This document shows positions 1-11,600 of a stretch of 64,000 bases of DNA, piece by piece. The DNA is from a bacterium (GTDB lineage: Bacteria > Joyebacterota > Joyebacteria > Joyebacterales > Joyebacteraceae). The position numbers and the translations under genes are program-made. The notes beneath the pieces are model-generated. The model saw only the letters and a program-made list of their open reading frames with translations. It did no database searches and was not told the DNA's origin. Position 1 is the first letter of the stretch, and the number at the start of each line of letters is the position of its first letter. Location of the stretch: positions 1 to 64,000 of the forward strand of contig JAPEKQ010000008.1 of the NCBI GenBank assembly GCA_029990205.1. The letters run 5' to 3'.

Positions 1-959
<959 letters not shown>

Positions 960-1062
960 CGTTCTCCCCTCCAGAAACGGAGTGCTGCCTTATGCGTCTG
1001 TCATCCTCGGTTGAGTCCCGGTGCGAAGGTGCTCATCGTCGTCGCTCCGGCTGTCTGTCTTC

Positions 1063-1138
<76 letters not shown>

Positions 1139-1298
1139 GCCCCAACAGGACACACAGACCCCCACACACCTCGTAGGCAGATGCGAAGCCGAACGAGGAG
1201 TCTACCATGGAATGCCTGCGTCCGTCAAGTCTATCTCCTGCCGCCACATATGCTCAAACGCGGCAGGGTGTCACGCCTCTCACGAGGCTCTTGAAAGC

Positions 1299-1375
1299 TG
1301 GAGCGGGAAACGGGACTCGAACCCGCGACCCTCAGCTTGGAAGGCTGATGCTCTAGCCAACTGAGCTATTCCCGC
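1299..1375 (-). tRNA. tRNA-Gly (anticodon TCC)
   Basis: Cloverleaf on the minus strand: acceptor GCGGGAA/TTCCCGC, D-arm GCTC/GAGC, anticodon stem TCAGC/GCTGA with loop CTTCCAA (anticodon TCC), T-arm GCGGG/CCCGT with TTCGAGT loop, encoded CCA at 1299-1301. Part of the tRNA-tuf transcription unit. Confidence 0.96.
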
Positions 1376-1417
1376 ACATACCTTTTCCAGTCTGTCATGG
1401 ACCGGCAGTGCTCAGAG

Positions 1418-1502
1418 TGGTGGCGGGGGGAGGATTCGAACCTCCGAAGGCGTCGCCGACAGATTTACAGTCTGTTCCCTTTGGCCACTCGGGAACCCCG
1501 CC
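1418..1502 (-). tRNA. tRNA-Tyr (anticodon GTA)
   Basis: 85-nt class II tRNA with a long variable arm. Acceptor GGCGGGG/CCCCGCC, anticodon stem ACAGA/TCTGT with loop CTGTAAA (anticodon GTA), T-arm GGAGG with TTCGAAT loop, encoded CCA at 1418-1420. Its long variable arm and GTA anticodon identify it as Tyr. Confidence 0.96.
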
Positions 1503-1563
1503 GCACTAACGATCCTGACACCCGATGCCCGGGCGCTGGGCCTTTCAGCCACATCCCGGATAC

Positions 1564-1638
1564 TGGAGCTGGCGAGAGGACTCGAACCCCCAACCTCCTC
1601 ATTACAAGTGAGGAGCTCTACCATTGAGCTACGCCAGC
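1564..1638 (-). tRNA. tRNA-Thr (anticodon TGT)
   Basis: Cloverleaf on the minus strand: acceptor GCTGGCG/CGCCAGC, D-arm GCTC/GAGC, anticodon stem CCTCA/TGAGG with loop CTTGTAA (anticodon TGT), T-arm GGGGG/CCTCT with loop TTCGAGT, encoded CCA at 1564-1566. First gene of the tRNA-tuf unit, 68 nt downstream of the promoter -10 box. Confidence 0.96.
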
Positions 1639-1705
1639 ACGGGTGTCTCAGACAGCCCTGGCGCGTAGGGTTCCCTCTGAACGTGCGTCCAGCTACAAAC
1701 GCTAT

Positions 1706-1734
1706 ATTCTATTGGAGGAACGGCGGGGTGTCAA
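1706..1734 (-). promoter_or_regulatory. Sigma-70 promoter of the tRNA-tuf operon
   Basis: On the minus strand, TTGACA (1729-1734) and TAGAAT (1706-1711) are separated by exactly 17 bp, almost the textbook consensus. A strong promoter fits a stable-RNA/tuf unit. It lies between the end of cysS (1828) and the first tRNA (1638). The other 190 bp of this gap hold no gene that I can see. Confidence 0.85.
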
Positions 1735-1827
1735 CCGAAAAAGAGCGATTTCCACAGGTTTCGGCGCGTTTCTTGCGTTTAGCTCGGGGCTCGCCTGGCT
1801 CCCTCCCCGCGCCGGCGCCGAAACGGC

Positions 1828-3237
<1,410 letters not shown>

Positions 3238-3323
3238 GCAGGTACCTCCGGCCGGTGAGTCTCATGCGTGTTGTCAGATAGATTTGAGGGTAATCTGAAC
3301 GGTGGGTCGAGTCAAGGCGCGCG

Positions 3324-3386
3324 GGTGGCGCCCGACGGCGCCACCTTGGCAGAAGGGGGCGCGCCCTGAGGCCCGCCCCCTTCTGC
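3324..3386 (-). terminator. Double hairpin after the respiratory operon
   Basis: Two perfect inverted repeats lie between the operon's last stop codon (3419) and cysS. GCAGAAGGGGGC pairs with GCCCCCTTCTGC (3349-3360 with 3375-3386, 12 bp, 14-nt loop), and GGTGGCGCC pairs with GGCGCCACC (3324-3332 with 3337-3345, 4-nt loop). There is no long T-run, so this may be a weak intrinsic terminator or a 3'-end processing/stability structure. Confidence 0.6.
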
Positions 3387-3418
3387 ATCCCCCGCGAGTA
3401 GACGCGCGTGCTGCCAAC

Positions 3419-5194
3419 CTACTTCTGCTTCGCCTTCGCACGCTTGACGATGCCTTCGACCACACGGAGACCGTCCGCGATCGCCGAGATGGCGTCCGCG
3501 ACCGGATTGACCAGGTCGCCACCCGCGAAGACACCGTCGACCGCCGTGGCGCCGAACTCGTCGGTGGAGATCCACCCGCGCTTGTCGCCGACGGCGTGCG
3601 CGGTCTCATCCCCCATCCACGACAGATCCGGACCCTGCCCGATGGCGACGATGACGCGATCGACATCGAGCCGATGCTCGACGCCCTCGATGAGCTGCGG
3701 GCGCGGCCGCTTCCCGGGCTCCTCGGCGGGAAGCATCTCCGCCGGACCCCAGACATACGTCAGCCCACCGCCCTCGCGTGTCTCGACACGGAGCGGGATG
3801 CTCTGCGTGAAGATCTCCACGCCCTCGGCCCTCGCGTCCTCGATCTCCTCCTCGTCGGCCGGCATGTCGACCTCGCGGCGCCGGTACGAGATGGTCACGT
3901 CGGCGCCAAGCCTGCGGGCAAGACGCGATGCGTCGATGGCGACGTTGCCGCCTCCAACGACGACGACCTTCTCGCCGACCTCGACGGGCCTGTCGATGTG
4001 GTAGTCGCGCAGGAACTCGAGCGCGAAGATCACGCCGTCGAGTTCCTCGCCGTGGGCCCCGAGCCGGTACGGCTTCATCAGCCCCGTCCCGACGAAGACC
4101 GCAAGACACTCCTCGCGGAGACGAGCGAACTCCTCGGCCTCAACACGGTGGTCCGTAATGATGCGGACACCCGCGTCCTCGAGCAGCTGCACCTGCTTGT
4201 CGAGCGACGGGAGCGGGAACCGGTACTTCGGGATGCCGAAGAAGGTCGCGCCGCCGAGACGCGGCAGCTCATCGTAGATCGTCACTGAGAACCCGCGGAG
4301 CGCGAGGTAGTACGCGGCCGTGAACCCCGACGGACCGCCGCCGACGATGGCCACCGTGTGACCCTTGCCGACGTCGGAGCGCGTGACATCGATGACACTC
4401 TTCAGATCGTCGAACCGCTCGGTCGCGTAGCGTTTGAGCCAGCGGATCGCGATGGCCTCACCCTTCACACCGATGCTGCAGACCTTCTCACAGTTGCGCG
4501 TGCAGACCTTGCCGCACATCTCGGGCATCGGGTTGTTGTCGTAGATGATACGGACGGCCTCGGCGTCGTCCCCGTCACGGATCGCGGCGATGTAGTCCGG
4601 TATGTGCATCCGCGCCGGACAGGCCGCGATACACAGACCGCACTGCACGCACCGGGCGGCCTCGCGCCGCGCCTCTTCCTCGGCGTACCCGATCACGACC
4701 TCCGCCCACGTCTTGACGCGCTCAAGGGGATCGAGATGCGGCATCGGGACTCGATCGGGGTCGAACAGATGGAAGCCCTCGTCCTTGCGCCAGCCGAGGG
4801 CGCTCTCGTCCCACGGCTTCTCGTCCACACCGGGCGTGTAGCGGAACACATCCGCGTCGCCGTCGACCCAGACGTACTCGTTCGACATCCCGAGCGACGC
4901 CGACGGACAGACGTCCACGCAGAGGGCGCACCAGCAGCAGCGGCCGTAGTCGACTCTGGGCCTCAAGCCCGCGTCACCGTTGACCGGCTCGTCCACGCGG
5001 ACCATGTCGATCGCTTCGTTCTGACAGATGTCCGCGCACGTGCCGCATCCGACGCACCGATCGGTGTCGTTGATGTGCCAGCCGCGATAGCGCGGAGCGC
5101 CCGGTCGCATGGTCTTCGCTTCCGGAACCGTGTAGGGCTTCGTGAACGCCCGGACCCAGGCAGAGAACGGCGTGATGATGTGCTTGAGGCTCAT
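3419..5194 (-). CDS. NuoI/MbxN-like ferredoxin fused to GltD/NfnB-like FAD-NAD(P)H oxidoreductase
   Basis: 591-aa fusion. Residues 1-110 form a NuoI/MbxN-like two-[4Fe-4S] ferredoxin with ligands CVGCGTCADIC (47-57) and a second set at C86 or C87, C89, C92, C96. Residues about 180-590 are a GltD/NfnB-type flavoprotein: its own [4Fe-4S] cysteines at 182-192 and 227-239, FAD loop GGGPSG (285-290) and pyridine-nucleotide loop GGGNVA (414-419) followed by RRREVDMPA (438-446), a signature typical of NADPH-binding GltD proteins. It is the last gene of the complex operon, 3 bp after the NuoD-like gene. I infer that it feeds electrons from NAD(P)H, or from ferredoxin via flavin, to the NuoB/NuoD-like core, replacing NuoEFG, which is absent here. 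Confidence 0.9.
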   Translation of the reverse strand: MSLKHIITPFSAWVRAFTKPYTVPEAKTMRPGAPRYRGWHINDTDRCVGCGTCADICQNEAIDMVRVDEPVNGDAGLRPRVDYGRCCWCALCVDVCPSASLGMSNEYVWVDGDADVFRYTPGVDEKPWDESALGWRKDEGFHLFDPDRVPMPHLDPLERVKTWAEVVIGYAEEEARREAARCVQCGLCIAACPARMHIPDYIAAIRDGDDAEAVRIIYDNNPMPEMCGKVCTRNCEKVCSIGVKGEAIAIRWLKRYATERFDDLKSVIDVTRSDVGKGHTVAIVGGGPSGFTAAYYLALRGFSVTIYDELPRLGGATFFGIPKYRFPLPSLDKQVQLLEDAGVRIITDHRVEAEEFARLREECLAVFVGTGLMKPYRLGAHGEELDGVIFALEFLRDYHIDRPVEVGEKVVVVGGGNVAIDASRLARRLGADVTISYRRREVDMPADEEEIEDARAEGVEIFTQSIPLRVETREGGGLTYVWGPAEMLPAEEPGKRPRPQLIEGVEHRLDVDRVIVAIGQGPDLSWMGDETAHAVGDKRGWISTDEFGATAVDGVFAGGDLVNPVADAISAIADGLRVVEGIVKRAKAKQK

Positions 5195-5197
5195 CTG

Positions 5198-6325
5198 CTA
5201 CCTTTCGATCTCGGGCGGACAGGTCTGGAGCGACACCATGAGCGATGAAAGGTCCGAGATGTTCGTCCCCGGGAGCATCCGTTCGAGCAGGCTGACGCCG
5301 TGGACGTACGACGGTCCGCGGACATTGACGCGGCGGACCTTATCGGTTCCATCGGTCACAACGAAGTAGCCGAACTCACCACGGCTCGCTTCGGCGCGAA
5401 CGTAGGTCTGACCCTTCGGGATGCGCCAGTGCATCAGACTCGGGAGCTTCAGACAGAACGGACCGTCCTTCGGCATGTCGGCGAGCATCTGTCTGATGAG
5501 GTTGATCGACTGTGCGATCTCGCGGCGCCTGACGCGCGCCCGCGCGAACATGTCCGAGCCCTCTTCGGTGATGACGTCGAAGTCCAGCTCCGGGTAGACC
5601 TCGTACGGGTAGTCCTTCCTCACATCGCGCGGGATCCCCATCGCGCGGACGATCGGACCCGAGAGCGACATCTCGTCGACCCACTCGGGCGGGACGTAGC
5701 CGATGCCGATGGCGCGCTTCCTGAAGACGTCGTTCTCGAACATCAGACGGTCGATCCAGGGGAGCCGCTCCTCGATCGTCTGAAGCGTCTTCTCGAGTCG
5801 TCCCTCGAATCCCTCCGGCAGGTCGCGTCTCACGCCGCCGTAGACGATGTACATATGATAGATGCGGTGCCCGGAGAGCTCCTCGAAGCTGTCGAGCACG
5901 TAGTCGCGGAGCGTCATCATCCACTGCGGCACGGGACCGAGCCCCATCGAACCGACCTGACCGCCGAGCACCATCAGCGTGGCGGCGAGCCTCGCCATCT
6001 CGAGCGTGAGGGTACGGATCCACCGGGCCTTCTCGGGCACGTCATCGTAGATGCCGCCGAGCTGTTCGAGCCCCTTGGCGAGCAGGTACTCGTTGGTGTC
6101 GGGTTCGGGCACGCAGATGCGGCAGACGATCGGGAACGACTGGATGAACGTGCGCCGCTCCATGAGCTTCTCGAAACCGCGGTGGAGATACCCGACGTGC
6201 GTGATCCCACGCTGGATCGTGTCGCCCTTGAGCCAGAGCTCGACGGACATGTTGCCCGTCACGCCCGGGTGCTGCGGGCCGAACCAGAGGTGAGTCTCTT
6301 TGGTGACGTCGTAGTCGTTACTCAT
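5198..6325 (-). CDS. NuoD / group 4 [NiFe]-hydrogenase large subunit-like (MbxL-type)
   Basis: 375-aa core subunit of the peripheral arm. It begins MSNDYDVTKE; FGPQHPGVTG is the usual NuoD/hydrogenase opening. It keeps one N-terminal CxxC (CRIC, C68 and C71), as in [NiFe] hydrogenases. The C-terminal hydrogenase pair DPCxxC is replaced by TCPPE, leaving C369 with E372 in place of the last Cys. Three of four NiFe ligands are thus present, an intermediate between hydrogenase and complex I. I chose ATG 6325, which overlaps the NuoC-like stop by 8 nt; the 38 residues upstream in frame look unlike the family. Proton reduction is unlikely; a quinone- or sulfur-linked reaction as in Mbx/Mbs is the better guess. 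Confidence 0.92.
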   Translation of the reverse strand: MSNDYDVTKETHLWFGPQHPGVTGNMSVELWLKGDTIQRGITHVGYLHRGFEKLMERRTFIQSFPIVCRICVPEPDTNEYLLAKGLEQLGGIYDDVPEKARWIRTLTLEMARLAATLMVLGGQVGSMGLGPVPQWMMTLRDYVLDSFEELSGHRIYHMYIVYGGVRRDLPEGFEGRLEKTLQTIEERLPWIDRLMFENDVFRKRAIGIGYVPPEWVDEMSLSGPIVRAMGIPRDVRKDYPYEVYPELDFDVITEEGSDMFARARVRRREIAQSINLIRQMLADMPKDGPFCLKLPSLMHWRIPKGQTYVRAEASRGEFGYFVVTDGTDKVRRVNVRGPSYVHGVSLLERMLPGTNISDLSSLMVSLQTCPPEIER

Positions 6326-6896
6326 CGGTGGTCTCTCCGCGGTCAGAGCCTGCAGCTCCACCGTCCATATCAGCGAGCTTCCGTTCGCGCCCGTCGTCCT
6401 CGCGCGGCTCCCACGCGTCGGTGAAGCTCTTCTCGTCACTCACGCGACCCACGAACCGTCTCGTGTCTATGCTCCTGCGGCCCGGACGGTCCTCGTAGTG
6501 CTCGACCGAGTACTTGAGGGTGTCGAAGTCGCGCCGCATCGGGGGGATGTCCTTCCAACCCTCGAGGATGAACGGCACGCCCTGCCTCGGGCTCCCCTCG
6601 AACCGGATACCGAACATCTCATTGATCTCCTGCTCGTAGGTCACCGCCTGGGGCCAGATATCCGAGACCGTCGGGAGCTCGGGTGTCTCGCGCGGGATCC
6701 GGACGCCGAGGATGACCGTCCTGAACAGCACGGGGTCCGTAAGAATGTAGGAGACCTCGAACTCGCCGTCCTCGAGCCAGTCGGTCACCGTCATCAGCGT
6801 CAGCTGAACGTGCCCGTCGCCTCGAAGCTCCTCGAGCCGTCTCGTGAGCCCGGAGAGAGCAACCGTCTCCTGTGTCATCCATCCGTCGGACTGCAT
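6318..6896 (-). CDS. NuoC-like (30-kDa / MbxK-type) subunit
   Basis: 192-aa peripheral-arm subunit without cofactors, holding the NuoD- and NuoB-like subunits together. The central part ending EGWKDIPPMRRDF is the C-terminal signature of the complex I 30-kDa/hydrogenase subunit family, and YEQEINEMFGIRF matches the usual region around the conserved E-x-x-D/N-M-FG motif. The last 45 residues are charged and Asp/Gly-rich and look unstructured. It overlaps the next gene by 8 nt and follows the NuoB-like gene after 71 nt. Start ATG 6896 is assumed; ATG at residue 7 is an alternative. Confidence 0.88.
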   Translation of the reverse strand: MQSDGWMTQETVALSGLTRRLEELRGDGHVQLTLMTVTDWLEDGEFEVSYILTDPVLFRTVILGVRIPRETPELPTVSDIWPQAVTYEQEINEMFGIRFEGSPRQGVPFILEGWKDIPPMRRDFDTLKYSVEHYEDRPGRRSIDTRRFVGRVSDEKSFTDAWEPREDDGRERKLADMDGGAAGSDRGETTDE

Positions 6897-6967
6897 GTCT
6901 CACCCTTTGTTGCCGCTGCCTGTCGTCGCGCTGCTGCGAGTGACTTGCTGCTGCGCGTTGCCAACTG

Positions 6968-7654
6968 CTACCAGTTGTAGTCCGGCATCCGCCAGTCGCC
7001 GATGACGCGCTTCTGATTGATCTTGTAGTCGTCGATGTTCTCGAGGTACTCGTTCCAGCCGTTCGCCTCGCCCTGCTTGATCTTCTTCATCAGCTCCTGG
7101 AAGCCCGCGATGAGCGCCTCGGGGCGCGGCATGCACCCGGAGATATAGACGTCGACCGGCAGGTAGAGGTCGAGCTTGTTGATCGTGTAGTAGGAGTCCC
7201 AGTACATCCCGCCGTTGATGGTACAGGAGCCCAGACCCACCACCCACTTCGGCGCGGGCATCTGCTCGTAGGCGCGGATGACGCGCTTGAGGGTCTTGAG
7301 CGAGAGATACCCGCCGATGATGAGCACGTTCGACTGTCTCGGCGTCGGCCGGGGCGCCATCCCGAACCGGGCCATGTCGAACCGGCTGGTCATCAGAGGT
7401 CTCAGCTCGATCGCCCCGCACCCCGTCCCGTACGCCATCACCCACAGCGAGTTGGCGCGGCACCAGTTCCTGATCGTCGCGAGCGCCTCACGGTAGGCCA
7501 GCGGCTGCTGGACCTCGGTCGCGCCGAGATAGCAGTACGGGTCGACCTCGCGGCGCGGTGACGCCGGGACCGGATCGTACGCGCGGTCCTTCAGGACGTC
7601 CGGCGGCGCCGGCTCGATCCGTTCTGGAACTCTTCTGATCTTCTCATCCTTCAA
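6968..7654 (-). CDS. NuoB / hydrogenase small subunit-like (MbxJ-type), altered cluster ligands
   Basis: 228-aa subunit carrying the [4Fe-4S] cluster proximal to the NuoD-like active site. NWCRANSLWVMAYGTGCGAIEL (61-84) aligns with the start of NuoB. Complex I has tandem Cys before AIE and hydrogenases have CxGC; here there is only C79 followed by Gly. C144 (GLGSCTINGG) and C174 (ISGCMPRPEA) are the other conventional ligands. C65 or C41 might supply the fourth ligand. The N-terminal 40 residues are a Pro/Arg-rich extension. The gene lies between the NuoH- and NuoC-like genes, the MbxM-J-K-L order. Confidence 0.9.
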   Translation of the reverse strand: MKDEKIRRVPERIEPAPPDVLKDRAYDPVPASPRREVDPYCYLGATEVQQPLAYREALATIRNWCRANSLWVMAYGTGCGAIELRPLMTSRFDMARFGMAPRPTPRQSNVLIIGGYLSLKTLKRVIRAYEQMPAPKWVVGLGSCTINGGMYWDSYYTINKLDLYLPVDVYISGCMPRPEALIAGFQELMKKIKQGEANGWNEYLENIDDYKINQKRVIGDWRMPDYNW

Positions 7655-7675
7655 CTGCGTCTCTCCTGCCCCGCG

Positions 7676-8617
7676 CTACGACGCGAGGTGCTTCATGAGC
7701 ATGGCGAGCGCGATGCCCGCGAGTCCGAACCACGTCGGCCACCTCAGGAAGAACCGGACGGACTGCTCGGCCCGGAACCTCGGGAAGACCGCACCGACGA
7801 ACACGGCCCACATGTACACCACGAAGATCTTGATCATGGCCTCCGGGATGCTCGTCGCGCCCCCGAGGAACAGGTTCATGAAGAGCGCCGATTTCGCAAC
7901 ACCGAAGATGGCCCGGCCCGACATCATCAGACCGAGGAACGTGCTGTTGTACTCGGTCGGCGGACCGATCGGGATCTCCTGCGGCGCCAGCACGATATTG
8001 AACGGCGAGTACATCTGCATTCCGAGGAACGAGAGCAGTCCCGCGATGCCCGCGAGCGGGTTCATGAAGAGGTACCAGTTCCCGATGCCGCCCGCCTGCG
8101 CCTCGATGATGCCGCCGATCGAGAACGTTCCGACCTGCGCGACCAGCGCGATGAGTGCGAGCGAGAACGGGAGCTCGTACGACGACATCTGCGAGAGGCC
8201 GCGCGAGACCGCGATGATCGCGTGCGGGTGGCCGCTCTCCCCGGCGCCGAGCGCCATCCCGAGACAGCCGAAGAACATGAAGTAGATGACGAGCAACACG
8301 TCGCCGTTGAACGAGAACCCGGCGAGCCCGGGCATCCCGGCGACGATGGGGATCAACAGGTAGATGCCGATCCCGCCGACCGTTCGGAACACCGGCGCGA
8401 GGTAGAACATCATCCCGTGCCGGATGGACGTCCTCTGGAAAAACAGCTTCGCGACGTCGAGATACGGCTGCCAGACCGGCGGACCGATCCGGCTCTGGAT
8501 CCGCGCCATCACCTTGCGGATGATGCCGCCGATGAGCAGCCCGTACGCGATCGCTCCGATGACGGAGAGCGCGCAGAGCCCCAGATAGCCGATGTCGAGA
8601 TTCAAGACCGCCTGCAT
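7676..8617 (-). CDS. NuoH-like (MbxM / hydrogenase subunit) membrane protein
   Basis: 313-aa polytopic membrane protein, the anchor joining the peripheral arm to the ion-pumping module. It starts MQAVLNLDIGYLG (ATG 8617; the 83 upstream in-frame residues are Arg/Ser-rich noise from the opposite strand). RIQSRIGPPVWQPYLDVAKLF is the conserved cytoplasmic loop of NuoH. The later loop APQEIPIGPPTEYNSTFLGL resembles the Mbh/Mbx/Ech version more than NuoH of true complex I. About eight hydrophobic segments follow. The gene lies 43 nt after the antiporter-fusion gene and 21 nt before the NuoB-like gene. Confidence 0.93.
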   Translation of the reverse strand: MQAVLNLDIGYLGLCALSVIGAIAYGLLIGGIIRKVMARIQSRIGPPVWQPYLDVAKLFFQRTSIRHGMMFYLAPVFRTVGGIGIYLLIPIVAGMPGLAGFSFNGDVLLVIYFMFFGCLGMALGAGESGHPHAIIAVSRGLSQMSSYELPFSLALIALVAQVGTFSIGGIIEAQAGGIGNWYLFMNPLAGIAGLLSFLGMQMYSPFNIVLAPQEIPIGPPTEYNSTFLGLMMSGRAIFGVAKSALFMNLFLGGATSIPEAMIKIFVVYMWAVFVGAVFPRFRAEQSVRFFLRWPTWFGLAGIALAMLMKHLAS

Positions 8618-8660
8618 CGTCGTTTTCCTGTCCTTCGTCGTACCGTGACCTCTCGCGCTG

Positions 8661-11600
8661 CTACCCGAGCCGCGAGAGTACGGCGACCGCCGCGATCCCG
8701 AGGAACACGACCGCGTAGAGCAGATACGTCTGTGCATCACCCGTGTAGAACCGTCTGCCGTACTCGGCGACCGCCGAGAGCACTGCGGCGAACCGGCTCC
8801 AGCCGCGCTCCACCGACACGCGGAGGACCGGCGCGAACGCCCGCTTGTACGGACGGTAGAAATCATATGCGTAGTGGATCTCTTCGGGCGCCGGCGGCTC
8901 CTCCGCCGCCATCACGATGTCGAGCTGACCGACCTTCGTGGTCTTCGGCCCGAGGAAGAGCACCCACGCGAAGAAGACCGCAAAGAGTCCCATCACCATC
9001 GCCATCACGCCGAAGGCGTTGAGATACCCGAGACTCACCAGGACGCTCCCGTCGGCCGCCAGCTCCACACCGGCGGCGCCGAAGAACGGAGCCGTCATCG
9101 CCGTGGTCACCCTGAGCAGCGCATCCGGGAACATCGAGAGCCCCATGATGGCGAAGACGAGCAGCGCCTGCGCGACCACGAAGACGGCCGGCGCCTCGCG
9201 CACCTCTCGGTGCCGCGGCTTGAGCTGGCCGAGGAAGATCGTGTTGATGAGACGGAAGAGGTAGAGGAATGCGATGACCGACGCGAACATCAGCACGCCC
9301 GCGATGAAGTACCACTCCTTCTCGATCAGCGCGTTGTAGATGAGCCACTTCCCCGCGAAGCCCGACAGCGGCGGCACGCCCGAGAGCGCGATGATGCCGA
9401 TGAGGACCGCGATGTACTGCGCGGGCATCTTCTTGATGAGACCGCCCATCTCGTGCATGCGGCGCGTCCCGGTTCTGTTGATGACGGCAGCGATGGCGAG
9501 GAAGAGCAGCAGCTTGATGATCATGTGGTTGACCGTGTGATAGAGCGCGGCGGTCCAGCCGAGTGGTGTGAGAAGCGCGAACCCAACGACGGCGTAGCCG
9601 ATCTGCCCGACCGACGAGTACGCGAGCAGCCGCTTCGCGTCCTCCTGAAGCGCCGCCAACAGCGTCATGCCGATCGCCGTGATCGCGCCCAGCCAGCCGA
9701 GAGCGTAGCCCGGTCCGTAGGTCCCGCCGATCAGAGCCGGATCGGCGCCCGCGACGAGCCGCGTCCCGAAGAGCACGATGCCGAAGAGCGGCATCTTGGA
9801 GAGCACGCCCGAGAGGAACGCGGAGAACAGGTCGGGGGACTCGGTGTACGCGTCCGGCGCCCAGACGTGAGCGCCCGCCGAGGCGGCCTTTACCGCGAAC
9901 CCGGCGCCGAGCAGGATGGCCGTCCAGAGGGCCGCCGGTCCGGCGAGGTGCGCGAAGTCGCCGATGGTCGTGACACCCGCGCCCAGCGCGACGAGGATGC
10001 CGCCGAGAACGAGGAAACCGGCCGCGCCCGAGAAGAGCATGTAGCGGAACGCCGGGCGTCCGCCCCTCTGCCCCTGCGCGACGAGCAGGTACGAGGTCCA
10101 CGTCATCAGCTCCCACCCCGCGAAGAACCCGAGTGGGCCTCTCGCGTCGACGAGAAGCACGAGCGACGCGACCAGCAGGAGGAACAGACCGTGGTACCGT
10201 TTCCGATCGGGCGGCGTGCCGATGCCGGCCAGAACGACCGTGAATGCTCCGAAGAGCACGATGAGCATGAAGAAGCCGGTGATCGATGTCGGAGCGAGGC
10301 TCCCGGCCTGATGGAGCATCCAGCCCGAAGCCGCGACCGCGGCCAGCGAAAGGAACTGCAGGAGACGCCCCGGAAGCTGTCCGGCGATGAGAAGCACCAG
10401 TCCCGCTCCCGCGAGCGTGAGCACGGCGTCGGTCGATGAGGTCACGAGTCTCGACGAGAGGGCCAGTCCCGCACCCAGAACGATGATGCCGAAGGCGTGC
10501 GCCGGCACGAGCGAGCCGGTCGGCTCGAGCTTCGTCTCAGCATCCTCCGCCGGAACGTGCGCCAGTCTGAGCCAGCGGAAGTAGTAGATGAACTCGAGAA
10601 GCGAGCCCGCGAGCACCGGGATGATCCACCACGCGTGGGGCCCGCGTGACAGCGCAACGAGCGCGTCCCACTTCCCCCAGAACCCGGGGAACGGCGGCAT
10701 CCCGACGATGGCGAGCACGAGCGCGGCAAGCGAGAGCCTGGCCGCCGGCGAACCGGCGAGCACGCCCTTCCACTCCACGAGCGTCTGCTTCCCGACGGAG
10801 CCCGCGAACCAGAGCAGACCGGCCTTGGCCAGCGTGTGGTTGACCAGCAGCAGCCCGACGGCGGTCGCGGAGACGTCGCCCGAGTGAGCCAGCGGCATGA
10901 GCATCACGATCAGACCGAGCTGCGCCGACGTCGAGTACCCGAGCATCCGGCGAACGCGAGACTGTCTGAGCGCGAACAGGTTGGCGAGTACGAATGTCGC
11001 GCCGCCGATGACCATGAGAACGAGCGTGAGGTCGACGGCCCGGAAGATCGGCATCAGCTTCCAGAAGGCGTAGACCGACGCATTCAGCGCCGTCGCGACC
11101 GTGAGCGCCATCACCGCCGGTGACACGCCGTCGTAGAGATCGATGGCCGGACCGTTCAAGGGAAAGACCTTGAGTTCGACCAGGAAGCCGGCGAAGAGGA
11201 ACAGCAGCACCACGCCGAGAGCGAACATCGGGACGGCGCCTGCGCCGCCCACCATCAGTGATTCCGCGATCCCGTCGATGGAGAGCGTCCCGGTCAGGCG
11301 ATAGAGCATCGCGATCCCGATCAGGATGAAGGCCGACGCGACCGCGCCGAGGAACATGTACTTGAACCCTGCCTCGAGTCCGCGCGACTCGTCGCCGGTC
11401 GCGGCGAGCGCGTATGTGGCGATCGAGACGATCTCGAGGAAGACGAACGTATTGAAGAGATCGCGCGTCATGATCAGACCGTTGGCGCCCACGACCATGA
11501 GGAGCACGATGACGAGTCCCCGGACGCCGCCGGAGGTCGCGTCGCGTCCCGCGCGGGATGAGACCGCGCCGAACGAACCGAGCGCGGCCGCGGCCGAGAG

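Noticed and set aside
5198-8617. A true group 4 [NiFe] hydrogenase
   Set aside because: The C-terminal CxxC of the large subunit is lost (TCPPE), the small subunit lacks the hydrogenase CxGC, and no maturation genes (hypA-F) are in the window.
8874-10439. 521-aa plus-strand ORF over the antiporter fusion
   Set aside because: Glu/Arg/His-rich shadow of membrane-protein codons.
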